A stretch of 64,000 nt of DNA from positions 6,155,854 through 6,219,853 of the forward strand of contig NC_079893.1 of the NCBI RefSeq assembly GCF_024868665.1, read 5' to 3'. Shown one piece after another: positions 38,304 to 49,901 of the stretch. This DNA is from Triplophysa rosa (Eukaryota; Chordata; Actinopteri; Cypriniformes; Nemacheilidae). Position 1 is the stretch's first letter. Each line of letters starts with the position of its first letter. Position numbers and translations under genes: made by a program. The notes under the pieces were generated by a model. The model made no database searches, was not told where the DNA came from, and worked only from the letters and a program-made list of their open reading frames with translations.

Positions 38304-38329
38304 CGCCTCGTCCGGTGTATACACGGTGT
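38304..38329 (-). repeat. Right 26-bp terminal inverted repeat of the candidate 8.1-kb element
   Basis: Reversed, it reads ACACCGTGTATA then CACCGGACGAGGCG, matching 30220-30245 at 22 of 26 positions. A further direct copy of the GC-rich motif, CACTGGATGCGGCG, sits just inside at 38278-38291, as in elements with subterminal repeats. Confidence 0.5.
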
Positions 38330-40461
38330 TTGTTTTTGACTGGCAAGACTCCAAAGCATCCTTTCTCCTAATTTTAGCATGCTCTCAGTGACAGTCTGTT
38401 ACTAGGACAGTCAGGTGGAGTGGGGAGGGGAGGGATAGTAGTTTGATGTGTCTGGCGCTCGCAGTCAAACACTGAAGTTTATCTCGAGCAGGCAGGGAAA
38501 GATGCGCTCTATCATAACACATTCAAATACTTTATGGTTTTGGTTTGACAGGAAACAGCTTCCGAGTTTCTTGCATTTAAGAACTAAAATAATGTGAACA
38601 GCTCTGACGCTGAAGGATTTCGCATCTGCTCTGCGCTGATGTAAAGAGGACAGATTTGGAGATTTACCTGCACCGGTAAGTTTCGCGAGATGCTTGACTC
38701 TAGGTAAAGTAGCACAAACTTATAAATAAATGTTCTTAGCCATACATGTTCAGCACCAATATTTTTCTTTTATTTGTGTGTTTAAATATATTTTATTTAC
38801 TTCTTTCCTTTCCGGCCAGCATGTTTATTAATGTTTCATTTTACATTTACGCATTTGGCAAATGTATTAAATAATCCGTCAAAAGCTTTGATGTGTGAAT
38901 CCGATGCGAGGTTAAGACTTCAAAGCACTGCATTAGTCAGCCTTGAATGTCAAAAGACGAATTTAAAATAAGCCTATGAATAAATAAACAAATAAATACA
39001 AAATTCACAGTTAATAAAATGGTTATTGAAATAAATAGTCACAACTGCTGTTTTGAAACGTTTGCGCGCGTCTCCGCATCTGAAAGTAAACGACTTGGAG
39101 GAGAGGCACCTCTGTTGGCATCTTCATGATACATCCATGCAAAACAATGCAAAGTCTTTAAATCGTAAATTTAAAGTTTAAATAGAACGTCTAGTTACAA
39201 TAAGCAAACACTGCAAGATTTACTGTTGTCCTCACCTGACTAATGCGCAATCTCCTCCAGGCCTTGCAGGTGTTTTGTTTATCTGAGATGCACTGAGAGG
39301 TTCTATTGCACTAGATTAAATCACTCGCCTAATGCAATTCTTTATTGAAAGTTTAAAATAATGTGTTTAGTTACTTTTGTGGGTAGGCTATGGCCTAGCC
39401 CTAGATATTACAATTTATACATTTATTTTAAAATAAAATTACAAAGTAAATTCACTGTCCATTATGATAATATGCAATAGGCTTCCTAAAGTTATTCGGA
39501 AATATATCATTGTAAAGAAATGAATCGGTTTCTCCATGTTTAATATCTACATTTCTAACAAGGTAATGGTTGACAAAATAGGGAAAAATGGAAATTTCAT
39601 CAGCTGACTAGCATTTGTTCCCGCACACACGAGTGCGCATGTCTAAGTAACGTTGATTTTATTTCAGAATTTTAATTGAGTCATTTGAGTCAGTAATGTA
39701 CAAACAAAACATTATTAAAACTGAAAAGAAACATGACTTATATTTTTAGAAAGCAAACTAAATATTAATGTGTGCACTCAAAAAGTAACGTTCTGCTTGT
39801 TTACTGTCCGAATGTACTCAGTTCACAAAGGTACATCATATTTTTGGGTAACATTTACATGATAACCTGTCTCATTATTTGTGTAGGGGTGTATACTTGT
39901 AACAAAGACTAATTCCCCAGAATAGGTGTAATATAAGAATAGGAACAGACAGTACGAATAAGTATGCAACTGCTTTTGTCTTAAAACAGCTTATCCTGCT
40001 GGAGGACACTTCTGGTCTCACATATGTATTTATAGAGGATCTGTCTGGTAAGGATCTGACTTGTCTTTTATATCCATTCCTAAAACAGAACAATTTATTT
40101 GTATTCTTTCGGAAACAAAAATTGCAACCTTTCTCTAGAAACACATCCCTTTGCCTTATACTGTATAGGTTAAATAAGTCTTAGTGTTTTTGTTTGCTAT
40201 CAACAGTCTCTCTGGATTCAATAGGTCTCACAAAATACATCTGTAAATGACAATATTTCCGACTTGGGGTACAGTTTGTAAATGATATAAAGTAATTAAA
40301 TAGTAAAGAAATATACTGTATAACATAATTAATGTGCATAAAACCAGCTTTGGATGTAAAGTATTTGTTGTTTAATCGTGCATAAATGTGCATTGTGTTT
40401 GTCTTGCCCAAAGTCTCCAGATGTGATTTAATGTGGTGAACGGCACACTGCAGAACGGAAA
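38330..40461. other. Spacer upstream of the CNG channel gene
   Basis: No coding exon was recognised. It contains a CAAT/GC-mixed segment near 38400-38700 and AT-rich DNA thereafter. The CNG promoter presumably lies within it, but no clear core elements were identified. Confidence 0.4.
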
Positions 40462-43400
40462 ATGCCTCAAATCTGCACAGAACAGTCATACCCGTCACAA
40501 AGATCTGCCTTTACTCCTGAGCCAGATGTTGAATGGATCCAGAGAGGAGATAGGTCAGCAGAGATCATCACAGAAAATGCCCTCTATAATCTTTTAGGCA
40601 GTTATTGTAAACTGTTATGTTTACTCACATTTATTCATCTTTTTTCCATTAAAGTGATCAGCAAGGCTATGGACTAATGGGCAGGTGATAATATTTTTAG
40701 ATCTATTTTTATTTATTCTGTTAGAGATTGGTTCTGTAAAGGATTTTAAAAGGCCATTCTACCTTTTCAGGATATCGCAGTTCATTCTGAAGTTTGGCAG
40801 GACGTCCACAGAATGTCAAGTGTCTGAACGCAGTGCTGCGGTTAGGATAACGGCGAGGCCTGAAGACATCAGAGAACAGGAGGAAGCATGGTGGAGCGAC
40901 ATAGGACTGGACCAACTTCGTTACAGGAAGTAAGGAAAAAAATGCAACCAGAATCTGCAAATCTTCGAATGTTGATCAAACTTTTTTTTTGTTGATCACC
41001 TAAGATGCGTCTATATATTTTATGTGAGTCTTTTTGCCTTGCGGTCCTTGATCAAGCCACTTGTTTTCATATGAATGTCTGTATGATTTTCACAGTTCAA
41101 AGTGTTTGACAGCACAATTCAAGGCACAACATTAAAGGAATCTTGAAGAAAATAGTTGAAAATGCAAACCAATAGGGGCAAAAATAATAAATTCCTGCTA
41201 GCAACTCATGGGTTAAATCCCAAGGAAAAAAATTATGATTTAAAAAATGAATATCCATTGTAAAATAAATCTATTGTAAGTTTTGGTGAAAAGCATCTCC
41301 CAAAATGCATAAGTGTAGATCTCTTTAAAAGATCTTGTTAAAAGATCTTGTTTCATGCATTTTTCACCCAAAAATGCATGAAAATTCATCATCTTTCAAT
41401 ATTTATTCACCTTTATCTCATTCAGAACTCATGACTTTCTTTTTATTTGCAAAACACAAAAGAAAATATTTTGAAGAATGTTAATAACCAAACAACAGCA
41501 GTCCCCATTGACTTCCATTGTATAGACGTTAAATTCCATTGTATTTCTCAAAATATCTTCTTTTGTGTTCCACATAAAAAAAAAGAGTCATGTGCAGGTT
41601 TTGAACAATATGCGGGTGAAATAATGATGGCAGCATTTTTATATTTGGGGGAACTATCCCCACAATTGTTAAGAGAGTCATGAGATGTGGAGAGCAAACA
41701 GGTCTCTTGCTTTTCAGTTTCCTGGAAAAAGACTCCAGTAAACACATAAGAGTCAGTACAGACAGAATCGACTCCAAATATACTCTCCTGCTACACATAG
41801 GCCTACTAATAATAGATGGAGAGCGAAGCTCCAGTCTGATGCGGTGAGATTAAGTGTCTTTTTAAGCCATCAACAGAAGACAGGACTGTAGCGGCTGTAA
41901 CATTATAATATTACATTAGGCAGTTGTGGCCTAATGGTTAGAGAGTCGGACTCATGACCAGAAGGTTGCCGGTTCGATTCCCAGGGCCGGCGGGTAACAA
42001 CTGAGGTGCCCTTGGCACCTCAAGGCACCTTACCCCTACTTGCTCCCCGGGCGCTGCAGTGATAGCTGCCCACTGCTCCGGGGGTACGTGTGTGTTCACT
42101 ACTCTCTGGATGGGTTAAATGCAGAGGTCACATTTCGTTGCCTTGTACATGTGCAATGACATTTGCAATAAATTGAATCCAAATCTAAATCTAAAATAAT
42201 CATCTGTTGTCTGTCTTCTCACGGTCTCACAGTCATGAGATTTAAAGGGGTCATATGACAGGGCTAAAACGAATATTATCATTTGTTTTAGATGTAATGC
42301 AATGTGTATACACGATTTAAGGTTCAAAAACGCTGTATTTTCCACATACCGTGCATGTTTGTATCTCCTCTTTGCTCCGCCTCTCTGAAACGCACAGATT
42401 TTTTACAAACCTCATCGCTCTGAAAAGCGAGGTGTGCTATGATTGGCCAGTTAACCAGTGCGTAGTGATTGGTCGAATACTGCAAGCATGTGACGGAAAT
42501 GTAACGCCTCTTACCATATTTGGAACATCAGGTTCCAGAGCAATTGTACTGACAGGTACGCCCACCTTACTTGCGTATACATTTGGGTGGTCTTAGTCAA
42601 CTCATACCACGAACTGACGTAGATTTGTGGGGGTGTGGTTACACGAGGCATTTCAGGCAGGTCTGGGTGAGCATTCGCTTTTAGATAGAATGCATCTTTT
42701 GTTCCCACACTTTCATTTTTGCAATTTTACATGTCTAACACATGCATTGGCAACTTATAACACAACAAAGACACAGAAAAACACGTATTCGCGCCATATG
42801 ACCCCTTTGAACCACAACCCTCACTGGTGATATACTGTAGTAAAACCATGAAATCGAGCAATAATCTATAAGATAATGAATGTCCTCAAATATTCATCAC
42901 AAAAAAACACAAATTATCCACAAAGTAATATAGTATATCTGTATAACTGTAGGTGCTATTGTAAATATGTTTTTGTCACATTAATATACTGTAGAATTTA
43001 ATTAATATAAGTTTATCAGCATTTTATACATTTTTAAAACAGTTTAGTATTTTACAGCTTAGTATTTTAATTCAAATCACATTACAAGGATAAAACTATT
43101 AATGATACTTTTCTATTCACAGCTTCAACAACAATGCTGGTCATTGGCCACTTGCAACACTCAATATGAACAACTGCAACAATACAGACGAGTATGTTTG
43201 AGCAAGCTCTTTAAAGAATATCTAGAGTTATTATAAAACGTGTATACTGATCTAATATCTATTGTAACACAGCAAAAAGGATGACAGGGAGATAAAGAAA
43301 GACGATAAGAAAGAAGAGCCGAAAAAGGACGAGAAGAAAGATGAACCAAAGAAAGACGAGAAGAAAGATGACAAGAAAGATGATAAAAAGGATGATAAAA

Positions 43401-46079
43401 AGAAGGAAGAGGAGAAACCGTGAGTAATTCTGCACAGATAAATTCAAGTATTTCTTTTAAAAGATACACCTGTTTATAAATAAACTTAATCGCGATGAGT
43501 CGCATCCAGAATAAAAAATTGCGTAAACACAAAAACATACACATACATGTATATGTATATTTAGATGTAGCCTATTATTAACATTTACCAGTATTTTAAA
43601 TTATATATCAACATTTATTATTTTTTATATTTTTCTTAAATACAGTATATACATGTGTTTATAAATACCAAATTAAAATGCACAGTATAATGTAAACACA
43701 AACTTTTATTCTGGATGCGATTCATCGCGATTAATCATTTGACAGCCCTAAAATAAACATATTTTTGTAATGTATGTGCATTTTCTTTTAGAAAAGAAGT
43801 GTGGATAATGGATCCTGCCACAGATCTGTACTATCACTGGTTGACCATTGTAGCAGTACCTGCATTTTACAACCTAATGATGCTTGTTACCAGGTAATTA
43901 TGTATATTAATTGTAATGGTTTCAAGAAATAGTCTAACAAAATATAATTACTTCATACATAATAATACAATGTAACAATATGCTACATATACGCATGTAT
44001 TTTTATATGCAAATGTTTCACTCATATTAAATGTTAATTCAGTGCTACATGGGACCCATCTCTTTGTATCTTGTATTTATGAATTCATGTATATTCATGT
44101 GGATATTAGCTAAATATTTACACAATGTTTTTGCAAAATAGATCCTGTTTTAATGAGCTGCAGGATGACTTCACCATTTTATGGATTGTGCTGGATTATA
44201 GCTCAGATGTCATCTACTACCTTGATACATTTGTCAGATCAAGGACAGGTAAAAATCTTTTTATGATTAGTAACTGGCGTTTATCTATAACATGAACTTA
44301 AAGGGACAGTTCACCCAAAAATGAAAATTCTGTCATTATTTACTCACCCTCTTCTCAACCTATATGACTTTCTTTCTTCCGCGAACACAAAAGAAGATAT
44401 TTTGCAGAATGTTGGTAACCGAACAACGGCGGGACCCGTTTACTTCTATTGTATGGACAGTCAATGGGTAGCGCCGTTGATCGGTCACCAAGAATTTTCA
44501 CAAAATCTTCTTTGGTGTTTTGCAGAGTCATACAGGTTTGAAATGACAAGAGGGCGAGTAAATGATGACAGAATTTTCATTTTTGGATGAACTATCCCTT
44601 TTTGTTATCAGTTACAAAAATGTAATATAATTTATAACGTACATATTTGCTAAATAGGACATAAATTGAATATAAATCGTCTTCCCAGGTTTCCTGGAAC
44701 AAGGTTTACTTGTAAAAGATTCTAAGAAGCTGAGGGAACATTACAAAAAGTCACCACAATTCAGGTTCGATATGATATCCATGATACCGACAGACTTATT
44801 AATGCTCAAAGTGGGCTACAACAATCCCGAACTGAGATTCAATCGACTTTTCAAGATGGCTCGTCTCTTTGAGTACTTCGACCGCACCGAAACCAGAACC
44901 AACTTTCCGAACATCTTCCGGATCAGCAACCTCGTTCTCTACATCCTCATCATCATCCACTGGAACGGCTGCATCTTCTTCGCCATCTCAAAAACCATCG
45001 GCTTCGGATCAGACACTTGGGTGTACCCCAACATCAGTGACCCGGACTTCGGCCGTCTTTCCAGAAAGTACATCTACTGTCTGTATTGGTCCACCCTCAC
45101 CCTCACGACCATCGGAGAGACTCCGCCTCCGGTCCGAGATGTTGAGTACTTATTTGTCGTTGCTGATTTTCTCATCGGCGTGCTTATTTTCGCCACCATC
45201 GTCGGTAACGTCGGCGCCATGATTTCTAACATGAACGCCTCCCGTGCTGAATTCCAGGCGAAGATCGACTCCATCAAGCAGTACATGCAGTTCCGTAAGG
45301 TCACCAAAGATCTGGAGGCCCGTGTTGTGAAGTGGTTCGACTACCTTTGGACGGAGCAAAAGACTTGCGATGAAAAGGAAGTACTTAAGAACCTCCCAGA
45401 CAAGCTGAAAGCAGAGATTGCCATCAACGTCCATCTTGAAACTCTCAGGAAGGTGCGTATCTTTCAGGATTGTGAGGCGGGTCTTCTCGTTGAGCTTGTC
45501 CTTAAGCTCCAGCCTCAGGTATTCAGTCCCGGAGACTACATCTGCAAAAAGGGCGACATTGGACGGGAGATGTACATTATCAAAGAAGGCAAGCTAGCCG
45601 TGGTGGCCGACGATGGCGTCACGCAATTCGTGGTCCTCAGCGACGGCGCTTACTTTGGCGAGATCAGCATCCTGGGCATCAAAGGCAGCAAAGCGGGAAA
45701 CCGCAGAACTGCTAACATACGAAGCGTGGGATATTCTGACCTGTTCGCGCTCTCAAAAGACGACCTGATGGAGGCGCTGACCGAGTACCCGGAGGCCAAA
45801 AAGGCTTTGGAAGAGAAAGGCAGGGCTATTCTGATGAAAGATAATCTCATCGACGAGGCCGCGGCCAACGCTGGTGCCGACCCCAAAGACCTGGAGGAAA
45901 AAGTGAGCACGCTGGAGACAAATCTAGAGGTGATGCAGACCAAATTTTCTCGTCTTATGGTAGATTGGACATCCAACCAAAACAAGATCAAACAGCTGAT
46001 CGCCAACATGGAGGCCAGAGTGAAGACTCTTAGAGAAGAGGATTTGTCAGAGGTCATGGAGGATAAGAAGGACAAATAG
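40462..46079 (+). CDS. cnga3: Cyclic nucleotide-gated channel alpha subunit, cone type (CNGA3-like)
   Basis: Seven coding exons: 40462-40553, 40771-40929, 43123-43191, 43273-43419, 43792-43893, 44142-44248 and 44689-46079 (TAG). Total 2067 bases, 688 residues, near CNGA3's usual 694. Residues about 107-156 are a Lys/Asp/Glu-rich run typical of rod and cone alpha subunits. S1 starts near residue 165 ([15 protein letters not shown]). The pore has TIGETPPP with the divalent-binding glutamate at 369. The cyclic nucleotide-binding domain spans about 483-598 with FGEIS (548-552) and RRTAN (564-568). A C-terminal coiled coil for trimerisation lies at about 626-678. [14 protein letters not shown] and [14 protein letters not shown] favour CNGA3, while IFRISNLV and VRDVEY are CNGA1-like, so another fish CNGA paralogue is possible. 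The channel conducts the cGMP-gated current in photoreceptor outer segments. Confidence 0.9.
41370..41665. mobile_element. Long-palindrome MITE, copy in a CNG intron
   Basis: It contains CACAAAAGAAAATATTTTGA and the inverse TCAAAATATCTTCTTTTGTG around a central fold, with an outer arm TTTTTCACCCAAAAATGCAT. Same family as 6700-7013. Confidence 0.7.
41919..42194 (+). mobile_element. tRNA-derived SINE
   Basis: The head resembles a tRNA gene with a polymerase III A box (TGGCCTAATGGTTAGAGAGT, 41928-41947) and B box (GGTTCGATTCC, 41970-41980). The GC-rich body (CCTTGGCACCTCAAGGCACC) runs on to CAATAAATTGAATCC and a short AAATCT tandem tail. The anticodon-arm sequence and long unrelated body exclude a functional tRNA gene. 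It sits in intron 2 of the CNG gene in sense orientation. Confidence 0.85.
42242..42809. mobile_element. MITE with AAAGGGGTCATATG ends
   Basis: The left end TTTAAAGGGGTCATATGAC and the right end reversed, TTCAAAGGGGTCATATGGCG, match over 14-16 bases. The length is about 565 bp with no credible coding sequence. It lies directly after the SINE in CNG intron 2. Confidence 0.85.
43486..43750. mobile_element. hAT-like MITE with an incomplete left end
   Basis: The left arm TTAATCGCGATGAGTCGCAT then CCAGAATAAAA is inverted at the right as TTTTATTCTGGATGCGATTC, followed by ATCGCGATTAATCATTTGACAGCCCTA-type sequence. The outermost left part (the TAGGGCTGTC end) is missing. Located in a CNG intron. Confidence 0.75.
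44300..44601. mobile_element. Long-palindrome MITE, best preserved copy
   Basis: The outer arms are AAAGGGACAGTTCACCCAAA and, reversed, AAAGGGATAGTTCATCCAAA. The inner arms GAACACAAAAGAAGATATTT and GGTAACCGAACAACGGC are inverted in the right half. It ends 88 bp before the large terminal exon of the CNG gene. Confidence 0.85.
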
Positions 46080-46666
46080 TTCGGTGCAGATATTGATTTA
46101 TTCACAGGACTTCTCACGATGACGCCAGCATACCTTTACCCATATTTTGGAATCCATTGTTATTTTTGAGAAACTGCCTGTCCGAGAAGTGCACGTCCAG
46201 CAACACGGACTATTTATAGATCAGAGATTTGGCGGTTCACCAGACTAAAGCTAATTTGTGATGGCAGGTAAACACGTTTCAGTCTCGCTAATGCATGGCC
46301 TTTAGAAGTGATCTGGAACAAAAATGCACAAGAAAGCCGTCTTCTGTTCTTGATGCTGCAGAATGAAGTATGGCAGTGTCTGTCAGGTAGAATAACCAAT
46401 AAAATAGTGGAAACTGAATTTTTAGGGGACAATTGTGCAGTTATAGTCTCTGTGAGATGTCCTGCTGCAGGTTTTTAAGCATAACTGGTTAAAATGTCCC
46501 TCGGTTTTTGCATTTTTAGATAATTGACTTGAAAGAAGCTTACTTGTATTAAAATATAAAGGATGTATAGTATTTTTCTCTTTCATATTGTTTAAGTTTA
46601 ATTGTTTTCAAACTTCCTCTGAGCCTTTTGGTGTTAAATACGAACATTTAGCTTTTATGAAGCAAA

Positions 46667-46672
46667 AATAAA
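46667..46672 (+). terminator. Likely polyadenylation signal of the CNG gene
   Basis: AATAAA lies about 590 bases after the stop. An earlier candidate, CAATAAAA, is at about 46397. Which one is used cannot be told from sequence. Confidence 0.45.
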
Positions 46673-46679
46673 CATACAA

Positions 46680-49600
46680 GCACATTCAAAGAATTCCTAA
46701 ATATGGTTATTGTGTGCATTTTATCAAATACATTTCTTTAGAAATAATTATATTTTGTATCTTAATACTTTTCTCTATGAGAAAATTCTCCAAATCAGTT
46801 CTTATTATGGTAAACGCCCAAAAACATTTTAGTACTATGCTACAATTAGAAATTACAATTTAGAAAACGATAGTCCCATCATATAATTGATGACAAAAAT
46901 CTGTATAAATATGTAAAACTAGCCATGATAAAAGTTATAGCTCAAGTTTGTTCCTGAACAAGAAAAGAATATATTTGCTGTAACCTTGCTAACAATATAA
47001 AACAGAAGATAACTATAAATGGATGAAGAAGACCCACATCAATAATTTAGATTGCGTTTTGCAAATACCGTTTTTAATGTATTTGACATTTGGAGATAAA
47101 AGCGTAATCTCTAGAGCGTAACACACACACACATAGAGATTTATCATACTGTGCCTGATCCTGTTCAGACTTGCCCTTAATGTGCCAAAACATCTGTTGG
47201 TTGTCTATGGGGAAAGGTGGTCCAGCAATTATTTAACAGGATAGTTAAGGACAGGGACCAGCAATGCAAACGTTGCAGTTTCAAACCCAAAGAGAATCGC
47301 ACAAAGTCACTGAAGAATGGCTCTACTTTTTATGACTGCATATTTCAAAATACGTTTTCATGCTTTAAATCTGAGATTTTTGCTATTATGTTTTATAGCT
47401 TTAAAGTGATTGTTCATCCAAAAATGAAAATGATGTCATCATTTACTCACCCTCATGTAATTTCATACCTGTATAAATGACTTTGTTCTGATGAACACAG
47501 AGAAAGATATTTGGAAGAATGTTCGAAATGCTCAGTTCCGGGACATCATTGACTACCATAGGAAGAATTCAATGGTAGTCAAAGGTCCCTGAGAACTCTT
47601 TGTTTTCCTAAATTCTTCAAAATATCTCATTATGTGTTCAACAGAACAAATAAATACAATATTTTTTCCTACTATGGTAGTGGATGATGTCCCAGAACTG
47701 AAAATTGCTAACATTCTTCCAAATATCTTTCTCTGTGTTCACCGGAACAAATTCATTTATACAGGTTTGAAACAAAGTGAGTAAATAATGACATATTTTT
47801 CCATTTTGGATGAACTACTGTAGAACATTTTATACCCTAAAAGAATCCTTTATATGTATAAATTTATTCTTCCATTATGTATTTGAATTATTCTATGCAA
47901 TGTATTTTTCTGGGGCTGCACGTATGGAGAATGGGAGATGACAGCTTACTCACATGGGAGAGATGGTCTGTGGCTCACATGTTTATTGTTTCAAATCAAA
48001 TCAGGCTGTGAAAGAAGAGGCCTCTTGTTCCGACATGTGTTTATAACCAAATTAGGCTGTAAGAGAATAGACCCCTTCTTCCTACGGTAATTAATAATAG
48101 TGGCATGTGCCTTAAGGCTGGAATAGACTTTTAAAATCTGAACAGATTTTTTAAAAACTAGACGTCATACACTTGCAGACTTTTTGAACGTTTGCATAGA
48201 AAACAATACATGATAAACTCTGCAGACTGGCGCAGACTTTCTGCAACAAGTCCAGACTGAAAATCTGGGCAAAAATCTGAGCAAAAGTCTTGTAGTGTAT
48301 TCCTTCCATTGGTCTGCAGAGCAACTCGGCTTTGTATATTTGATATTAAAGTCTATCTTTTGGCAATGGAACCCACAATTTTGAGAGTGATTCTTCAGAG
48401 CATTAGAAATAATCACAACACAATCCCTTTAAGAGATAAAAGTTCTTTCGTACAGTTTATTACACAACTCAACTCCATTTAGTTCTACAGTGCAGAGCAG
48501 CCTTTATATTTCATTACAAAAAATATGCAAAATCTTTTAAATAAATATATTAATAAAAAAGATATTATAATATAAAAGAGCTGAGAACAGAAGTTAATAT
48601 GAGCAAGTGGAAATCAGAATACCTTGGGTGTGGGCTCTTTTGGTCCATGACCACCCCCCAAAATACCCTACAACTATGAGGGACAATGGCAGCAAATTTT
48701 GCAGCACTGTATTTTTTCAGAATTATGTTAAAATGCAATTACAAGACTCGATTCGAATGCAAATGTCATGACTGGTAACATGTGTCAACCAACCATAAAC
48801 TTCCTGCAATACAAGGTGATAATTAGGCTGCCTTTTTAGGCGTTTTTTAGGGATCATGTTACAGACATTGACTGCCATCTGGTGGTCGTTGTAATTTACT
48901 ACAGCCTGTTTGATTGCATGATCTGACGCCGTCTGCTTCAAGGCTCTTACTGACTTTCTTCAAAAAATTAATAGCAGGAATGAAAATTCTTGAATTTGCG
49001 AAGCAGTTACAAAGGCATTTTCTATTCCAGGATAAGAACCCTATTTATTCTCATGAGATGAGAGGCTGCTGGTCCTGCCTAAAGACTTTAATTGTTTAAA
49101 ACTTTGCATAACTTTTGTTCCCAGTCTGATGTTGTGGTTGGACTCCAGTGGCTGCTCACATTGCTCTCTGGGAAAGAAAAATGATTACAGAGAAGAAGGT
49201 TATCTTACATAATCTTGATACAACTATTTTGTTATCCTCACAGACAGAATGCCAATGTCAGAAGAGAAGAACAGACAAAAACAAATACAAACATACATCT
49301 ACACAAATAACTAAACATGCCATCTGTTCATTACTCATGGTAGCTGCAGTCTGGTTAAGCACCTGTAATCTATGTAAATATTGTTTCCATAGATGCACTG
49401 TACATAATGTAATGTCATTTTTTATGAACTACAATAACATATACGTCTATTTTTAGCATTGACTTAAAGGAAGGGCTAATCTGGAAAATTATGGTGAATG
49501 GTTAAGTGATAATAAAAATAAGCAGAGTTTTATGAGTTGAGAGTTTTCTCTATAATGTTCTTAAATTAGCATAAACACACGATGGGATTTGTGTGTATTT

Positions 49601-49901
49601 TTGTATTTACTTTACTAAAGCAAATCCTGGTTATGCTGCATCTGGCAGTCATAATGCAATTGGTAATGACAATATTATCATTTTACGGAGTCAAATGTGG
49701 ATTATGGATGAATATTGAGGATGTTGTGCTACCCCGATGTGATGACTCTCACCTGCTGGTTGTTGCTGATGCCTTCGGTGTTGGAGTTCTGAAAAAAAAG
49801 ACTGCGGTTACCATCCATGATAAACCACGATTAAAAAAGGCACAATTATGTCAGATGGAATAATGTATGAGCGGTTTTCTACCCATCGTCTTCATCCTCT
49901 C
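46680..49901. other. Spacer between the convergent CNG and cfap221 genes
   Basis: No coding exon was recognised. Part must be the cfap221 3' untranslated region. It holds an inverted-repeat element (47401-47820); the rest is AT-rich unique-looking DNA. Confidence 0.5.
47401..47820. mobile_element. Larger relative of the long-palindrome MITE family
   Basis: The outer arms AAAGTGATTGTTCATCCAAA and, reversed, AGTAGTTCATCCAAAATGG are paired. Inner inverted pairs include CACAGAGAAAGATATTTGGA with TCCAAATATCTTTCTCTGTG, GACTACCATAGG with CTACTATGGTAG, and a GGGACATCATTGA-type pair. It is about 420 bp and longer than the copies at 6700 and 44300. Confidence 0.75.

Noticed and set aside
41928..41980. 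Possible tRNA gene
   Set aside because: A and B boxes are present, but the acceptor and anticodon stems do not form, and the sequence runs into a SINE body and tail.
43161..43544. Minus-strand Leu/Phe-rich 127-residue frame resembling a membrane protein
   Set aside because: It is the complement of the Lys/Asp-rich CNG exon; AAG/GAT repeats read as Leu/Phe/Ile on the other strand.
45650..46117. Minus-strand 155-residue frame
   Set aside because: It is antisense to the CNGA-like terminal exon; its openness is explained by codon bias of the sense gene.
49582..49863. Plus-strand 93-residue frame next to the cfap221 3' end
   Set aside because: It starts with a hydrophobic stretch but has no recognisable family, no splice partners, and lies in the likely cfap221 3' untranslated region.
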